Shown here piece after piece: positions 52,020-60,801 of a stretch of DNA of 64,000 nt. A model generated the notes under the pieces. It searched no databases. It was not told the origin of the DNA and saw nothing but the letters and a program-made list of their open reading frames with translations. Positions within the stretch are counted from its first letter, which is position 1; each line of letters opens with the position of its first letter. The position numbers and the translations under genes are program-made. The stretch is from Duganella sp. Root336D2 (GTDB taxonomy: Bacteria; Pseudomonadota; Gammaproteobacteria; Burkholderiales; Burkholderiaceae_D), in contig NZ_LMDB01000012.1 of NCBI RefSeq assembly GCF_001425005.1, positions 310,001 to 374,000 of the forward strand. The letters are read 5' to 3'.

Positions 52020-52475
52020 ATGGGCTATCACATCTCAATTTTGCGCACTGCTTCCGATCCCATCCGGCTGGAGGAGGTGTCGCTGGCGGTCGGCCGGATG
52101 TCCGGCCGCCTCGCATTCGACGGGGACGCGCAGCCGGACCCCCAGGTCTACCAGCCGGCCAGGGACGGCGAGAGTGAGATCATGTTGCTGGAAGATGGAG
52201 AACTGTGGGCCAAGAGCCCCAGCGAGGAGTTCCTGCGCCTGATGATTGACCTTGCCGGCTTGCTGGGTGCCCGCGTACGGGGCGATGAACTCGAAACCTA
52301 TCGTGCCCCAGACCAAACCTACCATCACCCCGACGACAGCGGCTTGATTGCGGAAGCTGCGGAGCTATCGCGCAAGATGGCCAGCCGGCAGCGCAGCAGG
52401 GATTGGCTGACCCGCTTTGCGACTGTCGGCGTGGCAGCAATGGCCGGCTGGATTTACGCCCGTTTTATCAAATAA
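52020..52475 (+). CDS. hypothetical protein with C-terminal membrane anchor
   Basis: The 151-residue protein (MGYHISILRTASDPIRLEEV) has no family that I recognise. A mixed acidic domain (IMLLEDGELWAKSPSEEFLRLMIDLAGLLGA) is followed by a basic helix and a terminal hydrophobic segment (FATVGVAAMAGWIYARFIK). It is probably a tail-anchored inner-membrane protein. TATACT lies eight bases before the ATG and there is no Shine-Dalgarno sequence. Confidence 0.65.
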   Translation: MGYHISILRTASDPIRLEEVSLAVGRMSGRLAFDGDAQPDPQVYQPARDGESEIMLLEDGELWAKSPSEEFLRLMIDLAGLLGARVRGDELETYRAPDQTYHHPDDSGLIAEAAELSRKMASRQRSRDWLTRFATVGVAAMAGWIYARFIK

Positions 52476-52599
52476 GGCGCAGGCATAGGGTGACGATTCC
52501 GCGAACGGCGACTGCCCTGGGCTCTTGCTAATTCCGCGGGACCGGATTTCGTCCGCGTTCCGCAAAAAAACACCTTAACAAACCAAGAGAGCGCGACGT

Positions 52600-53364
52600 A
52601 TGAAGAAACTTTATGTGCCTGGATTGCTTGCTGCGCTGGTATGCGCCATGCCAACTGCACAGGCGAACTGCCATGCCGCCTTGAAGGAACGCTTGCCGCA
52701 GTCGGGTACGGTCATTTTCGGCGAGATGCACGGCACCAATGAGATTCCTGCATTCTTCTCGGCTTGCGTACGCGAGTTCGTCGAGCACGGCGAGCCGGTC
52801 AGGGTGTTCCTGGAATTCGACGCTTCGGACACCGAGCACACGGCGCAATATCTTCGCGGCGAGATCGATGAAGCCGCTTTGCTGTCGTCGCCGCGCTGGC
52901 GCAGGCTTGATGGCCGCACCAGCCGGGCCATGCTGGAACTGCACCGTGCACTGAAAGGCGTGCAGGTGGTCGGCTTCGCGCCGCTGTATGGCGTCGCCGA
53001 TATCAATGCCGGGATGGGGGAGAACTTCCTGCAGCACCGGCTGGAAAACGGCTACAACCTGGTCCTGGTGGGCGGGGTCCATGCACAAGTATCGGCTGGC
53101 AAGGGCGATGTCTACGCTTCGGTTCCATTCGGCCAGTACATCCAGGCCAGGTCGAAGAATGTTCTCAGCCTGAACGCCCGCTACACGCGCGGCAACGCAT
53201 GGACGTGCTCGCCGTATTGCGATGCCAGTCCGCTCGCCGGTAACGAGCCCACTGGCGCCACCCCTGCCCGGAGCATCGGCTTCGGCGGCAACGACCGCCG
53301 CTTCGATGGCTACTTCAGCGTGGGCGCTGCGACGGCATCGCCGCCGGCAGTGGAGAGGAAGTAA
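52600..53364 (+). CDS. exported Ere/ChaN/TIKI-like superfamily protein
   Basis: A 254-residue exported protein with signal peptide MKKLYVPGLLAALVCAMPTAQA. The core contains IFGEMHGTNEIPAFF and later VLVGGVHAQVSAG. This recalls the GExHG and distal His of the erythromycin-esterase/ChaN/TIKI superfamily, which includes metal-dependent hydrolases and haem-binding proteins. RVFLEFDASDTEHTAQYL and VVGFAPLYGV fit the same fold. The family assignment is tentative. Its stop directly abuts the stop of the convergent chemotaxis gene. Confidence 0.6.
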   Translation: MKKLYVPGLLAALVCAMPTAQANCHAALKERLPQSGTVIFGEMHGTNEIPAFFSACVREFVEHGEPVRVFLEFDASDTEHTAQYLRGEIDEAALLSSPRWRRLDGRTSRAMLELHRALKGVQVVGFAPLYGVADINAGMGENFLQHRLENGYNLVLVGGVHAQVSAGKGDVYASVPFGQYIQARSKNVLSLNARYTRGNAWTCSPYCDASPLAGNEPTGATPARSIGFGGNDRRFDGYFSVGAATASPPAVERK

Positions 53365-54900
53365 TCAGGCCAGTTTGAAGCGGCCGACCTGGCCGGTCAA
53401 ACGGCCGGCCTGGTCCTGCATGGCGCTGGCCGCCGCTGCCGCCTGTTCCACCAGCGCGGCATTCTGCTGCGTCACATTGTCAAGCTGCACGATCGCCTGG
53501 TTGACCTGCTCGATGCCGACCGTCTGCTCGCTGCTGGCGGACGCGATCTCCGACATGATGGAGGTGACGCGCTGGATGCTGGCCACCACTTCATCCATGG
53601 TGCTGCCGGCCTGGTTCACCAGTTCGCTGCCGGCCTGCACCTGCTGCACCGTGTTGTTGATCAATGCCTTGATCTCTCCGGCCGCCTGCGCGCTGCGCTG
53701 CGCCAGGCTGCGCACCTCGCTCGCCACCACCGCAAAGCCGCGCCCCTGTTCGCCGGCGCGCGCCGCTTCCACGGCGGCATTCAGCGCCAGGATATTGGTC
53801 TGGAACGCGATGCCGTCGATGACCCCAATGATGTCGACGATCTTGGTCGAGGCCGCGTTGATTGAACCCATGGTGTGAACCACTTCGCTCACCACGCTGC
53901 CGCCGCGCGTCGCCACGTCGGAGGCGGTGGCGGCCAGTTCGCGCGCCGTGCGCGCATTGTCGGCATTGGTACGCACCGCGGAAGTCAGCTCTTCCATCGA
54001 CGATGCTGTCTGTTCCAGCGTACTGGCCTGGTGTTCGGTGCGCGCCGACAGGTCGTGGTTACCGGAGGCGATCTGCTGCGAAGCGGTGGCGATGCTCTCG
54101 GTGCCGTGGCGTACTTCGCTGACGATGCCGGCCAGGCTGTCGTTCATGGACTTCAGGGCTTTCAGGAGCTGGCCCGCTTCGTCCTCGCCGTGCGCTTCGA
54201 TGCGGCGGCTCAAGTCGCCATCCGCTACGGTCTGGGCGATCTTGACGGCTTGGTTGAGCGGCTTGACGATAGAGTGGGTGGTCAGCCAGGCGAAGCCCAC
54301 GCCCAGGGTGACAGCCGCCATGCCCAGCATGATCAGCAGGTTGCGGCCGCTACGGTTGCTGGCCTGGATTTCAGCGGCCAGCGCATCGAGGTTGCGATGC
54401 TCGGCTTGCGTCACTTCATCGAGCGCGCCCAGATAGCTGACGCGGCGCGCTTCCATGTCGACGAACAGGCGCTGCGCCGTTTCCTTATCGCCGTCGGCCT
54501 TGGCTTTGTAGACGGCCTTGCGCTGTTCGACATAGGCTTTGCGGTTGTCCAGCACTTTTTCGTAGGCGCTGCGCGATGCGGGATGGGCCAGGAGCTTGGC
54601 CAGCAAGTCCTGGATTTCGGTAGCGCGGCCGGAGGCGGCCTTCATTTGCGCTTCGATGGACTTCTGCTGCTCCGGATCGGACACCATATATGCCGCCGTG
54701 GTGCGGGCAGCATTGACTTCGACCACCTTCTGCCACTCGGCCACCAGGCGCTCGTTGCGCACATTTTCGGCCACCAGGGCCTCGGTCTTCGCGCTGGCGC
54801 TTTGCAGGCGCATGATGCCGACCACCGTCATCACGGCCAGGAGCAGCAGTACCACGGCAAAGGCCAGGCCAAGGCGTGCGCCAATTTTCATGTTCTTCAT
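53365..54900 (-). CDS. methyl-accepting chemotaxis protein
   Basis: The 511-residue receptor has an N-terminal helix ([19 protein letters not shown]) and a four-helix-bundle periplasmic sensor of about 150 residues. A second membrane helix ([19 protein letters not shown]), a HAMP domain and a long cytoplasmic coiled coil follow. The tip reads [35 protein letters not shown], which binds CheA/CheW. There is no C-terminal CheR-tethering pentapeptide. GGAG lies six bases before the ATG at 54900. Confidence 0.93.
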   Translation of the reverse strand: MKNMKIGARLGLAFAVVLLLLAVMTVVGIMRLQSASAKTEALVAENVRNERLVAEWQKVVEVNAARTTAAYMVSDPEQQKSIEAQMKAASGRATEIQDLLAKLLAHPASRSAYEKVLDNRKAYVEQRKAVYKAKADGDKETAQRLFVDMEARRVSYLGALDEVTQAEHRNLDALAAEIQASNRSGRNLLIMLGMAAVTLGVGFAWLTTHSIVKPLNQAVKIAQTVADGDLSRRIEAHGEDEAGQLLKALKSMNDSLAGIVSEVRHGTESIATASQQIASGNHDLSARTEHQASTLEQTASSMEELTSAVRTNADNARTARELAATASDVATRGGSVVSEVVHTMGSINAASTKIVDIIGVIDGIAFQTNILALNAAVEAARAGEQGRGFAVVASEVRSLAQRSAQAAGEIKALINNTVQQVQAGSELVNQAGSTMDEVVASIQRVTSIMSEIASASSEQTVGIEQVNQAIVQLDNVTQQNAALVEQAAAAASAMQDQAGRLTGQVGRFKLA

Positions 54901-54996
54901 CGTGATCTCCCCGGACTTTGTGACAGTTCATCGCTGCCATTTGTTCCACGATGGTAACGCTAAATCCGTTTGTGTTCAGCAAGAGAATTGTTAATA

Positions 54997-55022
54997 TGCA
55001 AATCGGAACATTTATATTTGCA
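54997..55022. promoter_or_regulatory. inverted repeat between chemotaxis and binding-protein genes
   Basis: TGCAAAT (54997-55003) and ATTTGCA (55016-55022) are seven-base arms with a 12-base AT-rich spacer. They lie in the divergent promoter region, a possible operator. Confidence 0.4.
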
Positions 55023-55067
55023 AGGTAACTTTCGGCATTTCTTGCACTTTCGGGCTAGCATAGGAGC

Positions 55068-55838
55068 ATGCCAAACCTGCTTCGCAATGGCTTGCTGTTG
55101 CTGCTGGCCTGGCCCGCCTGGGGCGTAGCTGCAACCTATACGGCCTATAACACCTACCTGAATCCGCCCTTCGTACAAGCGGATGGAAGGGGACTGGCCG
55201 CTGAGTTGGTGTCGGCCTTGAACCGCCACATGGGCGAAGACCAGTTCGTGCTGGAAAATGTGCCGCGCGCCCGCTTCCTCGCAATGGCGGGACGGTCCAA
55301 CAAAAGGATCGATGGAATTGCGCTGTTCCTGTCGCCAGGCTTCCTCGACGAGGCGCTGGCCAAGCGTTACGACTGGAGCGCACCCCTGTTCTTGGACCAC
55401 AATGTAGTGCTGTTCAAGGCCGGGAATGTCCCTGCCAGCGATCTGCCGGCATCGTTGCGGGGAATGCGCTTTGGCGCTGTGCGCGGCCACGTTTACCGTT
55501 TCCTGGATAGCATGGAGCGGCGCGGCGAGCTGCATATCGAAGAGGTCGGCGATGAGGCCAACAACCTGCGTAAGCTGCTGGCCGGCCGCATTGATTTTAC
55601 CGTGGTGAATCGCCTGCATTTTCGCGCGCTGGCAGAGGCGTCGCCGGAATTGCAGCAGCTGGTCGCAGCGCCGGAACCGGGCGGCGACTTCCTGCGCCAT
55701 ATCCTGTTGTCGCCTAGCTTGCCGCCCAGGACCGCGCGGCGCATCGCGGCGGCAGTGCAGGAGCTGCAGCGCGACCCGGCATGGCAGGCCATCCTGGCGC
55801 GCCATGGCGCCGTGCCGATCAGGACTACATCAGAATGA
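55068..55838 (+). CDS. orphan periplasmic substrate-binding-protein-like protein
   Basis: A 256-residue exported protein (MPNLLRNGLLLLLAWPAWGVAA) of solute-binding family 3 type: AYNTYLNPPFVQADGRGLAAELVSALN, GIALFLSPGFLD, RFGAVRGHVYRFLD and NLRKLLAGRIDFTVVNRLHF. It is a paralogue of the product of 27673-28449. No transporter partners are present. The AGGAG is only about two bases from the ATG, an unusual spacing. The last 14 bases overlap the end of the convergent rng gene. Confidence 0.72.
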   Translation: MPNLLRNGLLLLLAWPAWGVAATYTAYNTYLNPPFVQADGRGLAAELVSALNRHMGEDQFVLENVPRARFLAMAGRSNKRIDGIALFLSPGFLDEALAKRYDWSAPLFLDHNVVLFKAGNVPASDLPASLRGMRFGAVRGHVYRFLDSMERRGELHIEEVGDEANNLRKLLAGRIDFTVVNRLHFRALAEASPELQQLVAAPEPGGDFLRHILLSPSLPPRTARRIAAAVQELQRDPAWQAILARHGAVPIRTTSE

Positions 55839-57291
55839 CGTCGTACTGTTCCTGGTGGTAGCTGGTTTCAACCTGCAGTGAAATCTTCTTGCCGATAAAG
55901 TCGCCCAGCATCGCCAGGTGCTGCGACTCTTCCTCGAGGAACAGGTCGACCACTTCCTGCGAAGCGAGGATACGGAATTCGCGCGGGTTGAACTGCTTGG
56001 CCTCGCGCAGCAGCTCGCGCAGGATCTCGTAGCAAATCGTGCGCGAGGTCTTGACCTGGCCTTTGCCTTCGCAGGCGGGGCAGGGTTCGCACAGGATGTG
56101 GGCCAGCGATTCGCGCGTGCGCTTGCGGGTCATCTCCACCAGGCCCAGCGCGGAGAAGCCGGATACCGACACCTTGGTGCGGTCGCGCGCCAGTGCCTTC
56201 TTTAGTTCCGCGAGCACGGCGTTGCGGTGCTCGTTGTTCTCCATGTCGATGAAGTCGAGGATGATGATGCCGCCCAGGTTGCGCAGGCGCAGCTGGCGCG
56301 CGATGGCATGCGCCGCCTCCAGGTTGGTCTTGAAGATGGTGTCGGCAAAATTGCGGCCGCCGACGAAACCGCCGGTATTGACGTCGATGGTCGTCATGGC
56401 CTCGGTCTGGTCGACGATCAGGTAGCCGCCGGACTTGAGGTCGACGCGGCGGCCCAGCGCGCGGTGGATTTCTTCTTCCACGCCGTACAGGTCGAACAGC
56501 GGGCGCTCGCCGGTGTAGTGCTGCAAGCGCGACAGGACCGACGGCGTGTAGACGCGGCTGAATTCCGTCAGCGCCAGGAAGTTCTCGCGCGAATCGACCT
56601 GGATGGTTGCCGTCTCGTCGTGCACGAAGTCGCGCAGCACGCGCTGCGCCAGGTTCAAGTCCTGGTGCAGCAGGGAAGTCGGCGGGCGGGTGCGCGCGCC
56701 GTGGCAGATCGCGCCCCAGGTCTTGCGCAGGTATTCGATGTCGGCCTGCAGGTCGCTGTCCGAGGCGTCTTCGGCCTGGGTGCGCACGATGTAGCCGCCT
56801 TTTTCGTCGTCCGGCAGCAGGCCTTGCATGCGCGCGCGCAGGGCTTCGCGGTCGGCTTCCTTCTCGATCTTTTGCGAGATGCCGATATGGCCGTCCTGCG
56901 GCAGGTAGACCAGCATGCGGCCGGCAATCGAGATCTGGGTCGACAGGCGCGCGCCCTTGGTGCCGATCGGGTCCTTGATCACCTGCACGGTCAGCACCTG
57001 GCCGTCGAACAGCAGTTTTTCGATCGGGGTCGGGGTCGCGTTCTGGGCGCCGTCATGCGGACGCGCCTCCCAGATATCGGCCACGTGCAGGAAGGCTGCG
57101 CGCTCCAGGCCGATGTCGATGAAGGCCGACTGCATGCCGGGCAGCACCCGCACCACTTTGCCGGAATAGACATTGCCCGCCAGGCCGCGCGTCAGCGTGC
57201 GCTCGATATGCAGTTCCTGCACGGCGCCCTGCATGATGAGGGCAACGCGGGTTTCCTGCGGGGTGATATTAATGAGGATATCTTCGTTCAT
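55825..57291 (-). CDS. rng: ribonuclease G
   Basis: The 488-residue endonuclease of the RNase E/G family matures 16S rRNA and degrades mRNA. It has the N-terminal S1 domain (GNVYSGKVVRVLPGMQSAFIDIGLERAAFLHV), the RNase H/DNase I-like catalytic part with TTIDVNTGGFVGG and IILDFIDMEN (metal-binding Asp), and the Zn-link CEPCPACEGKG. The start overlaps the maf stop by one base (TGATG). Confidence 0.94.
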   Translation of the reverse strand: MNEDILINITPQETRVALIMQGAVQELHIERTLTRGLAGNVYSGKVVRVLPGMQSAFIDIGLERAAFLHVADIWEARPHDGAQNATPTPIEKLLFDGQVLTVQVIKDPIGTKGARLSTQISIAGRMLVYLPQDGHIGISQKIEKEADREALRARMQGLLPDDEKGGYIVRTQAEDASDSDLQADIEYLRKTWGAICHGARTRPPTSLLHQDLNLAQRVLRDFVHDETATIQVDSRENFLALTEFSRVYTPSVLSRLQHYTGERPLFDLYGVEEEIHRALGRRVDLKSGGYLIVDQTEAMTTIDVNTGGFVGGRNFADTIFKTNLEAAHAIARQLRLRNLGGIIILDFIDMENNEHRNAVLAELKKALARDRTKVSVSGFSALGLVEMTRKRTRESLAHILCEPCPACEGKGQVKTSRTICYEILRELLREAKQFNPREFRILASQEVVDLFLEEESQHLAMLGDFIGKKISLQVETSYHQEQYDVILM

Positions 57292-57911
57292 CAGGGGAGT
57301 TTCAATCCTGCCTGGCGCAACAGTTGCGCCGTTTCATACAGCGGCAGGCCCATGATGCCGGAGTGGCTGCCTTCGATGTGTTCAACGAACAGGGCGGCCA
57401 GGCCCTGGATGCCATAGCCGCCGGCCTTGTCGTAAGGCTCGGTGGTGGCGCAGTAAGTCTTGATTTCGGCCTCCGTCAGCTTGCCGAAGCGGACCTCGGA
57501 GACCTGGGTGATATGGCCGGAAAAGTCCTGCGAATGCACGGCCACCGAAGTCAGTACCTGGTGGGTGCGGCCCGACAGCTTGTGCAGCATGTCGCTAGCC
57601 TCGCGCACATTGGCCGGCTTGCCGAGGATGTCGCCGTCGATGGTGACGGTGGTGTCGGCCGCCAGGATGGGACGCAGGATCAGGCGGCGGCGCTGGATCA
57701 TGTCCCAGGCAAAATCGGCTTTTTCCTGGGCCACCCGGCCGACATACACCAGCGGCTCCTCGCCGGAATGGACGTTTTCGCTGACGTCCGGCCCGCGCGG
57801 GCCGTCGTTGCGCAGCAATAGCAACTCAAAGTCCACGCCAATCTGGCGCAGTAATTCGCGCCGGCGTGGACTCTTGGAAGCCAGGTAGATCTTCTTTTCG
57901 ACCAGTTTCAT
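57291..57911 (-). CDS. maf: Maf-family nucleotide pyrophosphatase
   Basis: The 206-residue house-cleaning pyrophosphatase acts on non-canonical or excess nucleoside triphosphates. It shows the N-terminal IYLASKSPRRRELLRQIGVDF, the central ILAADTTVTIDGDILGKP and GYGIQGLAALFVEHIEGSHSGIMGLPLYET. It is translationally coupled to rng and lies 15 bases after rlmH. Confidence 0.92.
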   Translation of the reverse strand: MKLVEKKIYLASKSPRRRELLRQIGVDFELLLLRNDGPRGPDVSENVHSGEEPLVYVGRVAQEKADFAWDMIQRRRLILRPILAADTTVTIDGDILGKPANVREASDMLHKLSGRTHQVLTSVAVHSQDFSGHITQVSEVRFGKLTEAEIKTYCATTEPYDKAGGYGIQGLAALFVEHIEGSHSGIMGLPLYETAQLLRQAGLKLP

Positions 57912-57926
57912 CAGATGCCTTAAGGG

Positions 57927-58397
57927 TTAGACACGATGATAAGGGTGGTTTTGTGTAATTGTCCACGCCCTGTACAACTGTTCGGCCAACATGACGCGCA
58001 CCATGCCATGCGGCAGGGTCAGGCTGGACAGGCGAAGCAAGCCTTCCGCCTTGGCTTTCAGCCCCGGATCGAGGCCATCGGCGCCGCCGATCAGGAAGGC
58101 GGTATCGCGGCCATCCTGCTGCCAGGCCTCCAGCTGCTGGGACAGACCCACGCTGGTCAGGTCCTTGCCGCGCTCATCGAGGGCGATGATGCGCACCGAT
58201 TTCGGCAATGCCGCCTCGATGCGCTCCCGTTCCAGGGCCATGGCGGTGGCGGCGGTCTTGCTGCCGGAACGCTCGACGGGCTTGATTTCCTTCAGCACGA
58301 TGCGCAATTCCGGCGGCATGCGCTTCACGTATTCGGTGAAGCCATTCTCGATCCAGGCCGGCATTTTGTGGCCGACCGCAGCGATAATCAGCTGCAC
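57927..58397 (-). CDS. rlmH: 23S rRNA (pseudouridine-1915-N3)-methyltransferase
   Basis: The 156-residue SPOUT methyltransferase methylates helix 69 of 23S rRNA. The trefoil-knot SAM site [18 protein letters not shown] and the terminal [20 protein letters not shown]...HPYHR are diagnostic. It lies five bases after rsfS, the usual neighbour. Confidence 0.95.
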   Translation of the reverse strand: MQLIIAAVGHKMPAWIENGFTEYVKRMPPELRIVLKEIKPVERSGSKTAATAMALERERIEAALPKSVRIIALDERGKDLTSVGLSQQLEAWQQDGRDTAFLIGGADGLDPGLKAKAEGLLRLSSLTLPHGMVRVMLAEQLYRAWTITQNHPYHRV

Positions 58398-58402
58398 GGG
58401 GC

Positions 58403-59110
58403 TTACTCAGCCGCTGCAGCCTTCTTCAGGCGCTTGATGACGGTCTTGACCGGCGTTGCGGCGGCGGCGGCGGCTTTCTTCTCCTTGGCGGCCTTGACGT
58501 TTGCCTCGGCGGTCTTGGTGGAAGCGACCTTCACTTTCTTGCCTTCCGGTGCGACCACCTTCGGCGCAGCCTTTTTGGCGGCAGCTTTCTTCGCTACGGC
58601 GCCGGCAGCGGCGGTTGCCTTGGCGGTGCCCGGCTTCTTGGCAGCCGTCTTCTTCTCGATCACGGGTTCGGCGGCTTTGGCAGGCTTGGTGGCGGCCAGG
58701 TGGCCGGATTTCTTCGGCGTGGCTTCCTTGGCGGCCGCTTCCTTGCCTTCAGTGGTCGACTTGCGCTTGGCGGCGCCCAGTTTCACCGGCTTTTCGCCCC
58801 AGATTTCTTCCAGGCGGTAGTAAGCGCGGATCGGCGCCTGCATGATGTGGACGATCATGTCGCCCAGGTCCACCAGCACCCATTCGCCGGTGTCTTCACC
58901 CTCGATGCCGATCACGTCGCCGCCGGCTTCCTTGACCTTGTCGCGCACCGAGGCAGCCAGTGCCTTGGTCTGGCGGTTGGAGGTACCGGAAGCGATGGCG
59001 ATGCGGTCAAAGAGGCTGGTCAAGCCGGTGGTGTCGAATACGACGATTTCCTGGCCCTTCACGTCTTCCAGGGCGTCCACGACGAGGGTTTGCAGTTTTT
59101 TGATATCCAT
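58403..59110 (-). CDS. rsfS: ribosomal silencing factor with long Lys/Ala-rich tail
   Basis: Residues 1 to about 110 are a normal RsfS (DUF143) domain: [56 protein letters not shown] and YYRLEEIWG. RsfS binds ribosomal protein L14 and blocks subunit joining in starvation. The usual protein ends near there. This one continues for about 124 residues of K/A/P-rich, histone H1-like sequence ([28 protein letters not shown]). The tail is in frame with no stop and may bind rRNA or DNA. No strong Shine-Dalgarno sequence is seen. Confidence 0.92.
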   Translation of the reverse strand: MDIKKLQTLVVDALEDVKGQEIVVFDTTGLTSLFDRIAIASGTSNRQTKALAASVRDKVKEAGGDVIGIEGEDTGEWVLVDLGDMIVHIMQAPIRAYYRLEEIWGEKPVKLGAAKRKSTTEGKEAAAKEATPKKSGHLAATKPAKAAEPVIEKKTAAKKPGTAKATAAAGAVAKKAAAKKAAPKVVAPEGKKVKVASTKTAEANVKAAKEKKAAAAAATPVKTVIKRLKKAAAAE

Positions 59111-59113
59111 TAT

Positions 59114-59761
59114 TTAGTTCTTATACAAATTATGTTGTTCAATATAGTCTAGCACTACCGGTGGCAGAAGCGAGTTCGCCCCATCCCCCCGTTGTAATGC
59201 AGCACGAATGGCAGTGGCCGAGATGTCGACGGCCAAATCGGCCGCCAGCATGGTCCTGCCCGCCGGGGTGTTCCTGACCTGCTCCGGCGTGGCCAGGCGG
59301 CGCTGGAATTCAGCTGCCACCTCGGCCGGCACGTGGGCGTCGTCCAGCTCGAAGCCGGGCCTGGCCGCCACGCAGAAGTGGGCCAGGTCGAACAGGTTGC
59401 GCCATTCGTGCCAGGTATTCAGTCGCTGCAGCTGGTCGGCGCCCATCAGGAAGGCCAGCGCTACGTCGGGCCCCACGTCGGCGCGGATTGCCCGCAGCGT
59501 TTCGATCGTATAAGTGGCGCTGCCGCGCGCCAGTTCCTGCCAGTCGATCGTGACCGGGCAGGGCAGGCCGGTAAAGGCCAAAGTCAGCATGTCCACCCGC
59601 TGCTGCGGCGTCGCCACCAGCACGCCCTTTTGCCAGGGCAGGGCCGGAATCACCAGCAATGCATCGGCATTGAGCAGCTGGACAAACTGTTTGCCAAGCG
59701 CGACGTGGCCGTTGTGCACCGGATCGAAACTGCCTCCCAGCAGTGCGATGCAGCGTTTCAC
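59114..59761 (-). CDS. nadD: nicotinate-nucleotide adenylyltransferase
   Basis: The 215-residue NAD biosynthesis enzyme has [18 protein letters not shown] (nucleotidyltransferase HxGH-type motif), [20 protein letters not shown] and the [10 protein letters not shown] end motif. It overlaps the hemF stop (ATGA) and is three bases from rsfS. Confidence 0.94.
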   Translation of the reverse strand: MKRCIALLGGSFDPVHNGHVALGKQFVQLLNADALLVIPALPWQKGVLVATPQQRVDMLTLAFTGLPCPVTIDWQELARGSATYTIETLRAIRADVGPDVALAFLMGADQLQRLNTWHEWRNLFDLAHFCVAARPGFELDDAHVPAEVAAEFQRRLATPEQVRNTPAGRTMLAADLAVDISATAIRAALQRGDGANSLLPPVVLDYIEQHNLYKN

Positions 59762-60669
59762 TCGGCCAGCCAGTCGCGGTGCGGCAGGAAGTCCGAGTAC
59801 AGCGCCGCTTCCGCGCTGCCGTCTTCCGGATGCCAGTCATAACGCCATTTGACCACCGGCGGCATCGACATCAGGATCGCTTCCGTGCGGCCGCCGGACT
59901 GCAGGCCGAACAGGGTGCCGCGGTCGAACACCAGGTTGAACTCGACGTAGCGTCCACGGCGGTAGGCCTGGAAGTCGCGCTCGCGCTCACCGTAGGGTGC
60001 GTTCTTGCGGGCTTTCACGATCGGCAGGTAGGCGGCCAGGAATGCGTCGCCTACGCTGCGTGTCATGTCAAAACTCTTTTCGAAGCCGAGCGCGTTGAAG
60101 TCATCGAAGAAGATGCCGCCCACGCCGCGCGCTTCCTTGCGGTGCTTCAGGTAGAAGTACTCGTCGCACCATTGCTTGAACTTTGGATGCAGCTCGTCGC
60201 CGAAGGGCTGCAGCGCGTCGCGGCAAGTTGCGTGGAAGTGCTTTGCGTCTTCCTTGTTGCCGTAATACGGCGTCAGGTCCATGCCGCCGCCGAACCACCA
60301 TACCGGCTTGCCGTCGGCAGTGGCGGTGCTGAAGAAGCGCACATTCATGTGCACGGTCGGTGCGTAGGGGTTGCGCGGGTGCAGCACGAGCGATACACCC
60401 ATGGCTTCCCACGGCTGGCCGCCCAGATCGGGACGGTGCGCCGAGGCCGATGGCGGCAGCTTGGCGCCCGTTACGTGGCTGAAGTTGCAGCCGCCGCGCT
60501 CGAACACATTGCCGTCCTCGATCAGGCGCGAAATGCCGCCGCCGCCTTCCGGGCGCTCCCACGCATCGCGCAGGAATGGCTTGCCGTCCACATCCTCCAG
60601 GGCGGAGATGATGCGCTCTTGCAGGCCAAGCAGCCAGGCTTTGACGTCTTGTGGGGCGGGGGCGGTCAT
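59758..60669 (-). CDS. hemF: oxygen-dependent coproporphyrinogen III oxidase
   Basis: The 303-residue haem biosynthesis enzyme oxidatively decarboxylates coproporphyrinogen III. Signatures visible are [62 protein letters not shown] and a terminal [11 protein letters not shown]. Oxygen dependence fits an aerobic organism. It is separated from purD by the large inverted repeat. Confidence 0.95.
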   Translation of the reverse strand: MTAPAPQDVKAWLLGLQERIISALEDVDGKPFLRDAWERPEGGGGISRLIEDGNVFERGGCNFSHVTGAKLPPSASAHRPDLGGQPWEAMGVSLVLHPRNPYAPTVHMNVRFFSTATADGKPVWWFGGGMDLTPYYGNKEDAKHFHATCRDALQPFGDELHPKFKQWCDEYFYLKHRKEARGVGGIFFDDFNALGFEKSFDMTRSVGDAFLAAYLPIVKARKNAPYGERERDFQAYRRGRYVEFNLVFDRGTLFGLQSGGRTEAILMSMPPVVKWRYDWHPEDGSAEAALYSDFLPHRDWLAE

Positions 60670-60692
60670 TTCTTCTTTTGCTCTCTTCTTCT

Positions 60693-60801
60693 AAACCGGT
60701 AAAGCTGGGTCTGACCCAAGGGTCAGACCCGCCTGTTCCGGAGTCCGCGGCGTTGGCACGCGCGGGTCCGACCCTTGGGTCGGACCCTGGTTTACCGGTT
60801 T
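60693..60801. repeat. nested inverted repeat between purD and hemF
   Basis: Outer arms AAACCGGTAAA (60693-60703) and TTTACCGGTTT (60791-60801) enclose two inner perfect stems. The first is GGGTCTGACCC-AA-GGGTCAGACCC (60707-60730). The second is GGGTCCGACCC-TT-GGGTCGGACCC (60764-60787). A GC-rich spacer separates the stems. The right outer arm supplies the first base of the purD stop codon. It belongs to the same GGGTCAG-type family as 4721-4755 and 30161-30186. Confidence 0.85.
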
